A DNA stretch of 64,000 nucleotides from Streptomyces sp. A2-16. Lineage in GTDB: Bacteria; Actinomycetota; Actinomycetes; Streptomycetales; Streptomycetaceae. Positions within the stretch are counted from its first letter, which is position 1; every line of letters begins with the position of its first letter. Of the stretch, positions 52,321 through 60,655 are shown piece after piece. The stretch covers positions 5,952,001-6,016,000 of the forward strand of contig NZ_CP063808.1 in the NCBI RefSeq assembly GCF_018128905.1, written 5' to 3'. The position numbers and the translations under genes were made by a program. The notes under the pieces are model-generated. The model ran no database searches, had not been told where the DNA came from, and worked only from the letters and a program-made list of their open reading frames with translations.

Positions 52321-52360
52321 CCGGCCGGCCGCGGCGCCTCAAGGCACCGCGGCCGGCCGG
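52321..52360 (-). terminator. Hairpin terminator of the GH5 gene
   Basis: A perfect 14-bp stem (52321-52334 with 52347-52360), extended by an inner 4-bp stem, starts 9 nt after the GH5 stop on the minus strand. No U-tract. It is the clearest terminator in this part of the window. Confidence 0.8.
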
Positions 52361-52369
52361 GGATCGGGT

Positions 52370-53428
52370 TCAGCCCTTGACGGGCCTGCCGCGGCCCCAG
52401 GCCCAGGCGAGGCGGTCGGCGCCGGACTGGTTGGTGGTCTCCAGCCACGGGCGGTTCGCCGGGCCGACGAGCTTCTGCACCGAGTAGATGTCGTCGGTGC
52501 GCAGGCCGGGCCAGTACACCGAGCCCATCTTCAGCTCGCGGAAGGTGTCGGTGACGGCCTGGATGAAGTTGACGAAGTTGTCGTCCGGGGTCTTCACGTT
52601 GTAGTTCAGGCCGGTCGTCATCGGTGCGCCGAACTCGTCGGCCACGGTCCGGTTGGCGCAGTCGCCGATGCGGACCTTCAGGTCGGCCACCCACTCGTCG
52701 TAGGTGGCGTACGACTTCCAGAAGCCGTAGTGGTGCAGCGACAGGTAGGTGCCCTTCAGACGCGGGTCGGCGCACACCGTCGTGACGTGGTCGTTGTAGC
52801 CGGCGCCGCTGACGAAGACGCGGTTGCGCGGCACGGACTTGTAGGTGTCCAGCCACTTCGCGGCGATGTCGGCCCACTGGGCGTCCGTGTAGCCGTGCGG
52901 CTCGTTCATCGGCTCGAAGTAGACCCGGGAGTTGCCCTTGTAGGCCTTGACGACGGTGTTCCACATCGGCCAGTAGGTGGCCTCGTCGTCGATGAAGCCG
53001 TCCCTGCGGTCGCCCGTGCCCTCCCAGTAGGACACGATGACCTTGAAGCCCTGGGCCGTCGCGGCGTCTATGACACCCCGGTACGACTTCCAGTAGGAGC
53101 CGTTGACGGTGTACGGGTTGATCGGCAGCCGGACGGTGTTGGCGCCGAGGTTCGCGCGGAACGCCGAGATGATGCGGCTCGCCTTGGTGTACGTCTGGGC
53201 GTAGGTGTCGGAGGTCGACAGGCCCGAGAGCTGGAGTTCGTCGTCAGCGAAGTTGTCGCGTGGGTCGGCCCAGTTCACGCCCTTGAACTGGGTCGTGTCG
53301 GTGGTCGGCGCGGCGGCGGAGGCGGGGCTGCCGGTGAGGGTGGCGCCGCTGATCGCGGCGACCGCGACGGCGACGAGCGAGGCACGCAGCCTCGGGGCGC
53401 GACGGGAGCTGACGGGGGTCTTGCGCAT
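52370..53428 (-). CDS. Secreted glycoside hydrolase family 5 enzyme
   Basis: A 352-residue secreted enzyme. The Sec signal peptide (1 to about 38) ends GSPASA. The GH5 barrel includes ANTVRLPINPYTVNG, the acid/base motif FEPMNEPHG and a nucleophile candidate in TVADEFGAP, with HHYGFWKSY between them. No carbohydrate-binding module is attached. The subfamily (cellulase, galactanase, mannanase or other) cannot be fixed from motifs. ATG 53428 is followed upstream by a perfect 16-bp palindrome shared with the divergent LacI gene, implying substrate induction. Confidence 0.88.
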   Translation of the reverse strand: MRKTPVSSRRAPRLRASLVAVAVAAISGATLTGSPASAAAPTTDTTQFKGVNWADPRDNFADDELQLSGLSTSDTYAQTYTKASRIISAFRANLGANTVRLPINPYTVNGSYWKSYRGVIDAATAQGFKVIVSYWEGTGDRRDGFIDDEATYWPMWNTVVKAYKGNSRVYFEPMNEPHGYTDAQWADIAAKWLDTYKSVPRNRVFVSGAGYNDHVTTVCADPRLKGTYLSLHHYGFWKSYATYDEWVADLKVRIGDCANRTVADEFGAPMTTGLNYNVKTPDDNFVNFIQAVTDTFRELKMGSVYWPGLRTDDIYSVQKLVGPANRPWLETTNQSGADRLAWAWGRGRPVKG

Positions 53429-53454
53429 CGACCGAACCCTTTCGGAATGACAGC

Positions 53455-53470
53455 ATGTTTACGTAAACAT
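53455..53470. promoter_or_regulatory. LacI-type operator, perfect 16-bp palindrome
   Basis: ATGTTTACGTAAACAT lies 27 bp upstream of the GH5 start and about 107 bp upstream of the LacI-gene start. It is the best candidate site for the LacI protein at 53577, and its core differs from the AACGTTT sites at 35-40 kb. Confidence 0.75.
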
Positions 53471-53576
53471 GACGGCGCCGGAATCGTGGCATCCGCCTGG
53501 GCGACCGTCAAGGTTTCCCACACGTAACATCCGGTGCGACACACAACACGTTCGTGTGCGGATGGAGGAGGCAGCA

Positions 53577-54644
53577 GTGGTGGAGCGGGGAGGGTCCGGT
53601 GTCCCCGGCGGACGGCGCAAGCAGCGCGTGTCCATGGCCGATGTCGCCAAGCTCGCGGGTGTCTCCTCGCAGACGGTCTCGCGGGTCTCCAACGGGCAAC
53701 CCGGCGTGATCAGCTCGACGCGCGAGCAGGTCCTGGCGGCGATGCGGGAACTGGGATACCGGCCCAACAGCGCGGCGCGTGCCCTGCGGTACGGCCAGTT
53801 CAACACGATCGGGGTGATCCTGTTCAGCCTGTCCTCGACCGGCAACAGCCGCACAGTGGAGGCGATCGCCACGCACGCGGCGGCCGAGGGGTACGCGATC
53901 ACCCTGATCCCCATCGACGTCCCGACACAGGACAACGTCCTGGGTGCCTTCACCCGCATGGGCGAGCTGGCCGTCGACGCGGTGATCGTCATCATGGAGA
54001 TCCACCTCCTCGACACCGGGACGGTGCAGCTGCCGCCGGGAGTGCACGTCGTCGTGGTGGACTCCGACGCCGGCGACCGCTACAGCGTGGTCGACACGGA
54101 TCAGGCGGACGGCGCGCGCAGGGCCGTACGGCATCTGCTCGACCTGGGCCATCGGACCGTACGGCATGTGGCGGGCCCGCAGGCGTCCTACGCGGGGCAA
54201 CGGCGGGCCCAGGCCTGGCGTGCCGTGCTCGAGGAGGCCGGCCGGCCGGTGCCGTCCGCGCTGTACGGGGACTGGTCGGCCAAGGCCGGTTACGAGGCAG
54301 GGCTGGTGCTCGCGGAACAGCCGGACCTCACGGCGGTGTTCGCCGCCAACGACCAGATGGCCCTGGGGCTGTTGCGGGCGTTCCACGAGCGGGGGCTGTC
54401 CGTGCCGCACGACGTCAGCGTGGTCGGTTTCGACGACATCCCCGACGCGGCGTTCTTCGTGCCGCCGCTCACCACCGTCCACCAGGACTTCGCGGAGGTG
54501 GGGCACCGCTGTGTGCAGAAGGTGCTGCAGCAGATCCGCGCGGGCGGCGGCGGCCTGCCCGGAACCGACCTGGTGCCGACCAGCCTGGTGGTGAGGGGGA
54601 GCACGGCGCCACCACGTCAGGCCCCTCCCGCCTCGCGAGGTTGA
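53577..54644 (+). CDS. LacI-family transcriptional regulator of the GH5 gene
   Basis: A 355-residue LacI regulator. The helix-turn-helix and hinge (about 18-70) read SMADVAKLAGVSSQTVSRVSNGQPGV. The sensor domain includes YGQFNTIGVILFSLSSTGNSRTVEAIA and VFAANDQMALGLLRAFHERGL. GTG 53577 is favoured by GGAGGAG 6 nt upstream; ATG 53562 is the alternative. It probably represses the divergent GH5 gene via the palindrome at 53455-53470. The MFS gene follows 33 nt downstream. Confidence 0.9.
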   Translation: MVERGGSGVPGGRRKQRVSMADVAKLAGVSSQTVSRVSNGQPGVISSTREQVLAAMRELGYRPNSAARALRYGQFNTIGVILFSLSSTGNSRTVEAIATHAAAEGYAITLIPIDVPTQDNVLGAFTRMGELAVDAVIVIMEIHLLDTGTVQLPPGVHVVVVDSDAGDRYSVVDTDQADGARRAVRHLLDLGHRTVRHVAGPQASYAGQRRAQAWRAVLEEAGRPVPSALYGDWSAKAGYEAGLVLAEQPDLTAVFAANDQMALGLLRAFHERGLSVPHDVSVVGFDDIPDAAFFVPPLTTVHQDFAEVGHRCVQKVLQQIRAGGGGLPGTDLVPTSLVVRGSTAPPRQAPPASRG

Positions 54645-54677
54645 CCTTGCCCCAAGGGCAGCCCGCAGGCTCGGTGC

Positions 54678-55937
54678 ATGACGCGAGAAAAACGGCTGCT
54701 GGTCGACGTGCGACCGCTGCGGGTGGGGGCGTTCCGGCGGTTGTGGGCGGCGGGGATCGTGACCGCACTCGGGGCTCAACTCACCGCCGTCGTCGTGCCG
54801 TTGCAGATCTACGAGTTCTCCGGTTCGTCGGCGTGCGTGGGCCTGGCCGGGCTGGTGGGTCTCGCCCCGATGGCCGCGGCGGCGCTGTGGGGTGGAGCGC
54901 TCGCCGACGTACGCGACCGGCGGAGGCTGCTGCTGACGACCACCGTCGGCATCGGTGTGACGTCGTCGCTGCTGTGGGCGCAGGCATGGGCGAATCTGCG
55001 GTCGGTCGGTGTGCTGCTCGTGCTGGTGGGCGTCCAGCAGGCCCTGTTCGGCGCCAACTCCACGGTGAGCAGGGCCGTCACACCGCGCCTGGTACCGCCC
55101 GAGCTGGTGCCGGCCGCCAACGCGCTCCAGTCGGTGGTCCTCCTGTCTGCCGGGATCGCCGGACCACTGGTGGCCGCCGGTCTGCTGCCGGTCGCCGGGA
55201 GCGGCACGCTGTACCTGGCGGATGCTCTCGCCGTCTGCGCGACGGTGTGGGCGGTGTGGCGGCTGCCTGCCCTTCCACCGCTCGGCGGACGTGAGCGAGG
55301 CCAGGGCCCGCTTCCACGCCGGATCATGGACGGCGTACGGTTCGTGACGCGACGTCAGCTTCTGCTCGCGGTGTATCTCTCCGACTTCGCCGCCCTGTCC
55401 CTCGGTCTGCCCACGGCACTCTTCCCGCAGCTGGCGGCGGAGACCTTCCGCCCTTCGGACATCGGTGTGCTGTACGCCGCCGTCTCGGCCGGAGGCGTGT
55501 TGGCGGGCTTGTTCTCCGGGGCCTTCACCCGCGTCCGGCGCCACGGTGTCGCCGTGGCGGTGTCGGTCGGCGTGTGGGGGCTGGCCCTCGCGGGGTTCGG
55601 ACTGGCCCGCTCACTGGTCACCGCCGTGGCCTGGCTGCTCCTGGCCGGGGGCGCGCTCCTCGCGCTGGGTGTCTTCCGGAAGACGGTGCTGCAGACCGCC
55701 GTCCCCGACGGGATGCGCGGCCGGCTCCAGGGCATCGACACCGTGGTGGCGGTCGGCGGGCCACGCCTGGGCGACCTCCTGCACGGCACGGTCGAAGCCG
55801 CTCTCGGTGTCACCTGGACCGTCACGGGCGGCGGAGTCCTGACCGTCGGGGCGGCGCTCGCCCTTCTCCTGCTCTTTCCCGTGCTCCGGCACCATCGGGC
55901 CCCGTCCGGGAGGGAACAGGAGACGCTCGGCGCGTGA
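54678..55937 (+). CDS. MFS transporter, EntS/MFS_3-like exporter
   Basis: A 419-residue major facilitator with ten to twelve helices. FRRLWAAGIVTALGAQLTAVVVPLQIYE at the N terminus and WGGALADVRDRRRLLL (loop 2-3) are typical of the enterobactin-exporter-like MFS_3 group. AVTPRLVPPELVPAANALQSVV follows. Probably exports a small molecule. ATG 54678; it may be co-transcribed with the LacI gene. Its 3' end is opposed by a P450 remnant frame. Confidence 0.85.
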   Translation: MTREKRLLVDVRPLRVGAFRRLWAAGIVTALGAQLTAVVVPLQIYEFSGSSACVGLAGLVGLAPMAAAALWGGALADVRDRRRLLLTTTVGIGVTSSLLWAQAWANLRSVGVLLVLVGVQQALFGANSTVSRAVTPRLVPPELVPAANALQSVVLLSAGIAGPLVAAGLLPVAGSGTLYLADALAVCATVWAVWRLPALPPLGGRERGQGPLPRRIMDGVRFVTRRQLLLAVYLSDFAALSLGLPTALFPQLAAETFRPSDIGVLYAAVSAGGVLAGLFSGAFTRVRRHGVAVAVSVGVWGLALAGFGLARSLVTAVAWLLLAGGALLALGVFRKTVLQTAVPDGMRGRLQGIDTVVAVGGPRLGDLLHGTVEAALGVTWTVTGGGVLTVGAALALLLLFPVLRHHRAPSGREQETLGA

Positions 55938-56376
55938 ACCTCACTTCAGGGCCAGTGGCAGCTCGCACAGGCCGCTCCAGGAAATTGGAGTAGACCGGTC
56001 GGGCGGGACCGGTCTGTTCCAGGGTCTGGACCCGGTCCAGCAAGCCTTCCAGCACGGCTCCGATCTCGGCGCGGGCCAGGTAAACGCCGAGGCAGAAGTG
56101 CGGGCCGTGGGCGAAGGTGCGGTGCTGGTCGGGGGTGTGGTCCAGGCGGAGCCGGCCGGGGTCCCCGAAGACCTGATCGTCGTGGTTGGCGGAGGCGTTC
56201 CGCACGGTCACGATGTCTCCCGCGCGGATCGGCCGGCCGGCGATCTCGGTGTCCGCCGTGGCCGTGCGGCCCGAGTGCAGCGCGGGGGTCGTCCAGCGCA
56301 GGATCTCCTCCACGGCGGTGTCGACACCCGCGTCGCCCCGCTTGAGCGCCTGCCACTGGTCGGGGTGCCCGAGGGC
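55935..56376 (-). pseudogene. Cytochrome P450 remnant (C-terminal third only)
   Basis: About 147 residues of a P450 remain: the ExxR motif in VEEILRW, the meander-side IRAGDIVTVRNASANHDDQVFGDP block and the heme loop FAHGPHFCLG with its cysteine ligand, then the L-helix. The first ~250 residues, including the I-helix oxygen site, are absent; sequence upstream of about 56376 reads as non-P450. The frame also runs past the natural C terminus and would continue to 55822, inside the MFS gene. Non-functional relic; a functional P450 is about 400 residues. Confidence 0.75.
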
Positions 56377-56742
56377 GGTTCGGGTGCGGTGCTGACGGGG
56401 TACGGGACGCGGGCGCGGGAGCGCCGAGCGCCCGAACCCTCCCACCGGGGCACCGATGTGCAGGCGTCCGGCGCGCGTGTGCCGATGGAGGCGGCGGCCG
56501 AGAAGTACCTCCGCGCCCATCGCGAAAGCCCCGCGGTGACGATCTGGGCGGACGTGGACGCCGTCGGGGGTGGAGGCGGGGGCGCCCGGTGAGGTCCGGG
56601 CACCGCACGCCGGCCACCGCGCGCCCTCCTCGCGAGAAGCGGGCGGGCCAGCTCGGGATCCGGGCTGCCGAAGACGGCCTCGCCCGAGGCCGGCTCCGCG
56701 TCGGGGTCCGTCCGCGGGCGATCGAGCCGCTGTCGGGACTGG
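56377..56742. other. Non-coding stretch between P450 remnant and icmF
   Basis: This 366-nt stretch shows no supported gene, clear promoter or repeat. The open frames here lack family motifs and are probably decayed sequence from the P450 locus. Confidence 0.5.
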
Positions 56743-59700
56743 TCAGACGTTACGGCGGTACTGGCCGCCGACCTCGAAGAAGGCCTCGGTGATCTGCTGG
56801 AGGGAGCAGACCCGGGTGGCCTCCATGAGCACCGCGAACACGTTGTCGCCGCGTACCGCCGCGTCCTTGAGGGCGTCCAGAGCGGCCCGGGCCTCCTCGT
56901 GGTGGCGGGTGTGGAAGTCCTGGACGCGTTCCAGCTGGGACTGCTTCTCCTCCTCGGTGGCGCGGGCGAGTTCGACGACGCCGGGCTCGGCGGTGTCGGC
57001 GTGCGGGTTGCGGAAGGTGTTGACGCCGATCAGGGGCAGAGTGCCGTCGTGCTTGCGCTGCTCGTAGAGCATCGACTCGTCCTGGATACGGCCGCGCTGG
57101 TAGCCGGTCTCCATCGCGCCGAGCACGCCACCGCGTTCGCTGATCCGCTCGAACTCCTGAAGGACGGCCTCCTCGACCAGGTCGGTGAGTTCGTCGATGA
57201 TGAACGACCCCTGCAGCGGGTTCTCGTTCATCGCCAGGCCCCACTCCCGGTTGATGATCAGCTGGATGGCCAGCGCCCGGCGCACGGACTCCTCGGTGGG
57301 GGTGGTGACGGCCTCGTCGTAGGCGTTGGTGTGCAGGCTGTTGCAGTTGTCGTAGATGGCGATGAGCGCCTGGAGGGTGGTGCGGATGTCGTTGAAGTCC
57401 ATCTCCTGGGCGTGCAGGGAGCGTCCGGAGGTCTGGACGTGGTACTTCAGCTTCTGGCTGCGCTCGCCGGCGCCGTACTTCTCCTTCATCGCCACGGCCC
57501 AGATGCGGCGGGCGACGCGGCCGAGGACCGAGTACTCGGGGTCCATGCCGTTGGAGAAGAAGAACGACAGGTTCGGCGCGAAGTCGTCGACGCTCATGCC
57601 GCGGGCGAGGTAGGCCTCGACGTAGGTGAAGCCGTTGGCGAGGGTGAAGGCGAGCTGGCTGATGGGGTTCGCGCCGGCCTCGGCGATGTGATAGCCGGAG
57701 ATGGACACCGAGTAGAAGTTGCGGACCTGGTGCGCGATGAACCACTCCTGGATGTCGGCCATCATCCGCAGGGAGAACTCGGTGGAGAACAGGCAGGTGT
57801 TCTGGCCCTGGTCCTCCTTGAGGATGTCGGCCTGCACGGTGCCGCGCACGTTCGCCAGCGCGTGTGCGCGCAGCCCGGCGGCCTCCTCGGGCGAGGGGTC
57901 GCGGCCCTCCTGGTCGCGGAACCGCTCGATCTGCTGGTCGATCGCGGTGTTGAGGAAGAACGCCAGGACGGCCGGTGCCGGGCCGTTGATCGTCATGGAG
58001 ACGGAGGTCGTGGGCGCCACCAGGTCGAAGCCGTCGTAGAGGGCCTTCATGTCCTCCAGGGTGGCCACCGAGACGCCGGAGGTGCCGACCTTGCCGTAGA
58101 TGTCGGGGCGCTCGTCGGGGTCGCGGCCGTACAGGGTCACCGAGTCGAACGCGGTGGACAGTCGGGTCGCCGGCTGGCCCTCCGACAGGAGCTTGAAGCG
58201 GCGGTTGGTGCGGAACGGGTCGCCCTCGCCTGCGAACATCCGCGCCGGGTCCTCGCCGTCGCGCTTGAAGGGGAACACACCGGCTGTGAACGGGAAGTGG
58301 CCGGGCAGGTTCTCGTTCCGCCAGAACCGTACGAGTTCGCCGTGGTCTGTGAAGCGCGGCAGGGCGACGCGGGGGATCTTGTTGCCCGACAGGGACTCAC
58401 GGGTCAGCTTGGTACGGATCTCGCGGTCGCGGACCTTCACGACCTGCTCGTCGCCGGAGTAGGAGGCGATCACGGAGGGCCAGTTCTCGATCTGCCGGAC
58501 GAGGTCGTGCGGCAGGCGCGTGCGAGCGTCGTCGAGGAGCGCCTGCACGTTCGCGGGGTCGGAACCGGCCTCGGCGAGCTCGGCCCCGACCAGTTCGAGA
58601 CGCTGCACCCGCCGGGCCTCCTCGGCCAGCCGCTCGGTGTCGGCGTGGTAGCCGCGCACGGTCTCGGTGATCTCCGCGAGGTAGCGCACCCGGGGAGGGG
58701 GGACCACCTGGCGGATGCCGGAGGAATGACGGACGTCCACCGGGGCCAGTGCCCCCTCGGACAGCGACAGCCCCTTCTCCGCCAGGGCGCCCTTCAGGTG
58801 CTGGTAGAGCGCGGTGACGCCGTCGTCGTTGAAGGTGGCCGCGGAGGTGCCGTACACCGGCATGTCCTCGGGCCGCTGTCCGAACGCCTCGCGGTTGCGG
58901 ACCAGTTGGCGGCCGACATCGCGCAGGGCGTCCTTGGCACCGCGCCGCTCGAACTTGTTGATCGCGACCACGTCGGCGAAGTCGAGCATGTCGATCTTCT
59001 CCAGCTGGGAGGCCGCGCCGAACTCCGGCGTCATCACATAGAGGGAGGCGTCGACGAACGGCACGATCGCCGCGTCGCCCTGGCCGATGCCCGGCGTCTC
59101 CACGACCACCAGGTCGAATCCGGCCGCCTTCACCACGTCGATCACCTCGGAGAGGTGCTCGGGCAGCTCACGGCTGCCGCGGGTGGCCAGGCTGCGGAAG
59201 AACACCCGCTCGCCGTCGAGGGAGTTCATCCGGATCCGGTCGCCGAGCAGTGCCCCGCCGCCCCGCCGACGGGTCGGGTCGACCGCGATCACGGCGATGC
59301 GCAGGGCGTCCCGCTGGTCGACCCGGAACCGGCGCACCAGCTCGTCGGTCAGCGACGACTTGCCCGAGCCGCCGGTGCCGGTGATGCCGAGCACCGGCAC
59401 GTGCCGCGCGGCCGCCGCGCCCCGCAGCTCCCGCTGGAACTCCGGGGGCAGCTTTCCGAGTTCGGCACCGGTGAGGGCGCGGGCGATCGCGAACCGGTCA
59501 CCGGCCAGGACCGCGTCGAGGTCGGCCGGCTTGCCGTCCCACAGGTCGAAGTCGCAGTCCTTGACGACCGTGTTCACCATCCCCGCGAGGCCCAGCCGCT
59601 GACCGTCCTCCGGCGAGAAGATCGTCACCCCGCTCTCGCGCAGCCGGGCGATCTCCTCCGGCACGATGACACCGCCGCCACCGCCGACCACCCGGATGTG

Positions 59701-59973
59701 CTCCGCGCCCTGCTTGCGGAGCGAGGCCATCAGGTACTCGAAGTACTCGACGTGTCCGCCCTGGTACGAGGAGACCGCCACGCCGTGCGCGTCCTCCTCC
59801 AGTGCCGCGTCCACGACCTCCCGCACGGACCGGTTGTGGCCCAGGTGGATGACCTCGGCGCCCTGCGACTGGAAGATCCGCCGCATGATGTTGATCGAGG
59901 CGTCGTGCCCGTCGAACAGCGCCGATGCGGTGACCAGGCGTACGGGGTGGACGGGGCGATGCAGATCGCTCAT
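56743..59973 (-). CDS. icmF: Fused isobutyryl-CoA mutase IcmF (B12 domain, G-protein chaperone, mutase)
   Basis: A 1076-residue single-chain acyl-CoA mutase. The N-terminal cobalamin-binding domain (about 10-140) has FDGHDASINIMRRIF and a VSSYQGGHVEYF block. The MeaB-like GTPase domain (about 165-400) has Walker A GTGGSGKSS, VDPTRRRGGGALLGDR and the N-K-x-x base motif in AINKFE. The substrate-binding mutase domain fills about 510-1076. The order and length are those of IcmF, which interconverts isobutyryl-CoA and n-butyryl-CoA with adenosylcobalamin. ATG 59973 follows GGAAGG; the in-frame start at 59994 is weaker. A palindromic operator candidate lies 49 bp upstream. Confidence 0.95.
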   Translation of the reverse strand: MSDLHRPVHPVRLVTASALFDGHDASINIMRRIFQSQGAEVIHLGHNRSVREVVDAALEEDAHGVAVSSYQGGHVEYFEYLMASLRKQGAEHIRVVGGGGGVIVPEEIARLRESGVTIFSPEDGQRLGLAGMVNTVVKDCDFDLWDGKPADLDAVLAGDRFAIARALTGAELGKLPPEFQRELRGAAAARHVPVLGITGTGGSGKSSLTDELVRRFRVDQRDALRIAVIAVDPTRRRGGGALLGDRIRMNSLDGERVFFRSLATRGSRELPEHLSEVIDVVKAAGFDLVVVETPGIGQGDAAIVPFVDASLYVMTPEFGAASQLEKIDMLDFADVVAINKFERRGAKDALRDVGRQLVRNREAFGQRPEDMPVYGTSAATFNDDGVTALYQHLKGALAEKGLSLSEGALAPVDVRHSSGIRQVVPPPRVRYLAEITETVRGYHADTERLAEEARRVQRLELVGAELAEAGSDPANVQALLDDARTRLPHDLVRQIENWPSVIASYSGDEQVVKVRDREIRTKLTRESLSGNKIPRVALPRFTDHGELVRFWRNENLPGHFPFTAGVFPFKRDGEDPARMFAGEGDPFRTNRRFKLLSEGQPATRLSTAFDSVTLYGRDPDERPDIYGKVGTSGVSVATLEDMKALYDGFDLVAPTTSVSMTINGPAPAVLAFFLNTAIDQQIERFRDQEGRDPSPEEAAGLRAHALANVRGTVQADILKEDQGQNTCLFSTEFSLRMMADIQEWFIAHQVRNFYSVSISGYHIAEAGANPISQLAFTLANGFTYVEAYLARGMSVDDFAPNLSFFFSNGMDPEYSVLGRVARRIWAVAMKEKYGAGERSQKLKYHVQTSGRSLHAQEMDFNDIRTTLQALIAIYDNCNSLHTNAYDEAVTTPTEESVRRALAIQLIINREWGLAMNENPLQGSFIIDELTDLVEEAVLQEFERISERGGVLGAMETGYQRGRIQDESMLYEQRKHDGTLPLIGVNTFRNPHADTAEPGVVELARATEEEKQSQLERVQDFHTRHHEEARAALDALKDAAVRGDNVFAVLMEATRVCSLQQITEAFFEVGGQYRRNV

Positions 59974-60021
59974 GGCTGAGCCTTCCCAGGACACGTCGAA
60001 GAACGCGGGCTGAGAAAATAG

Positions 60022-60033
60022 TAGGACGTCCTA
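60022..60033 (-). promoter_or_regulatory. Palindromic operator candidate upstream of icmF
   Basis: TAGGACGTCCTA is a perfect 12-bp palindrome 49 bp upstream of the icmF start, in an unusually AT-rich stretch (AAAATAGT...AGTAAATT) that may hold the promoter. A TetR-type regulator of acyl-CoA metabolism would suit it; none is encoded nearby. Confidence 0.5.
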
Positions 60034-60052
60034 GTAAATTCTTGGAGACCGG

Positions 60053-60328
60053 GTGAGCAGAAGCACAGCGGAACGCCCGAACGGCGCAGCGGCGCATGCC
60101 CACGCCGGGCCGGCCACGGGTGCGCGTCAGCCCGGCGGGGCCGGTGGCGGCAGGGGTGAGGGAGCGGGCACCCGGACGGGGTGGAGGACGGGGAGAGCCG
60201 GGCGGCTCTCCGGGCCGCAGCCCGAGGAGCTCAAGGCAGCCGAAGTGGTCAAGGAGATCGAGGAGGTCGAGGAGGTCGAGGAGGTCGAGACGATCTCCGC
60301 CCGGGCCGCCGGCTCCTCGCCGTCCTGA
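60053..60328 (+). CDS. Doubtful small ORF with Glu-Val repeats
   Basis: A 91-residue frame from GTG 60053 with a Gly/Arg-rich first half and a KEIEEVEEVEEVETI tail created by a 9-bp GAGGAGGTC repeat (60257-60289). No ribosome site stands out and no family is recognised. It overlaps a minus-strand frame that looks slightly better, so at most one of the two is real. Confidence 0.2.
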   Translation: MSRSTAERPNGAAAHAHAGPATGARQPGGAGGGRGEGAGTRTGWRTGRAGRLSGPQPEELKAAEVVKEIEEVEEVEEVETISARAAGSSPS

Positions 60329-60465
60329 CGGCCCTGCGAGGCGGGGGCGCGGACCGTGGCCGCCCTGACGTGACCCACGGTGCACGTGAGCACCAGTCCG
60401 CTGACGAGCATGGGGACGAACAGCACGCTGAGCACGCGCGCGTCACGGTGGTCCTGTGTCACTTC
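60127..60465 (-). CDS. Possible small membrane protein of unknown function
   Basis: A 112-residue frame from GTG 60465. The first 35 codons have strong third-position G/C bias and encode one hydrophobic helix (RVLSVLFVPMLVSGLVLTC). The tail has an STSSTSSTSS repeat from the 9-bp repeat noted on the other strand and is proline-rich at the end. An AT-rich stretch at 60540-60560, upstream on this strand, could supply a promoter. The ribosome site is weak. No family recognised. Confidence 0.4.
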   Translation of the reverse strand, partial: EVTQDHRDARVLSVLFVPMLVSGLVLTCTVGHVRAATVRAPASQGRQDGEEPAARAEIVSTSSTSSTSSISLTTSAALSSSGCGPESRPALPVLHPVRVPAPSPLPPPAPPG

Positions 60466-60655
60466 TGTTCCCGGGTGGTCCGTCCGGCACGAGTACTGCC
60501 CCCATGACCTCACTGTCACAGGCGTCGCACCGGCAGAGAAGCTTGATACTTAAAGCTGTTCCAGTCCTGTACAGATGCTTCACAGGACCACCGGCGCGCC
60601 GGACCGCGCGGCCCCTCGGCGCGCGAACTCACGTCATGGCACGCGGTGGCGGCCT

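Noticed and set aside
56899-59979. A 1026-codon plus-strand open frame opposite icmF.
   Set aside because: Antisense shadow; the minus strand carries complete B12, GTPase and mutase motifs.
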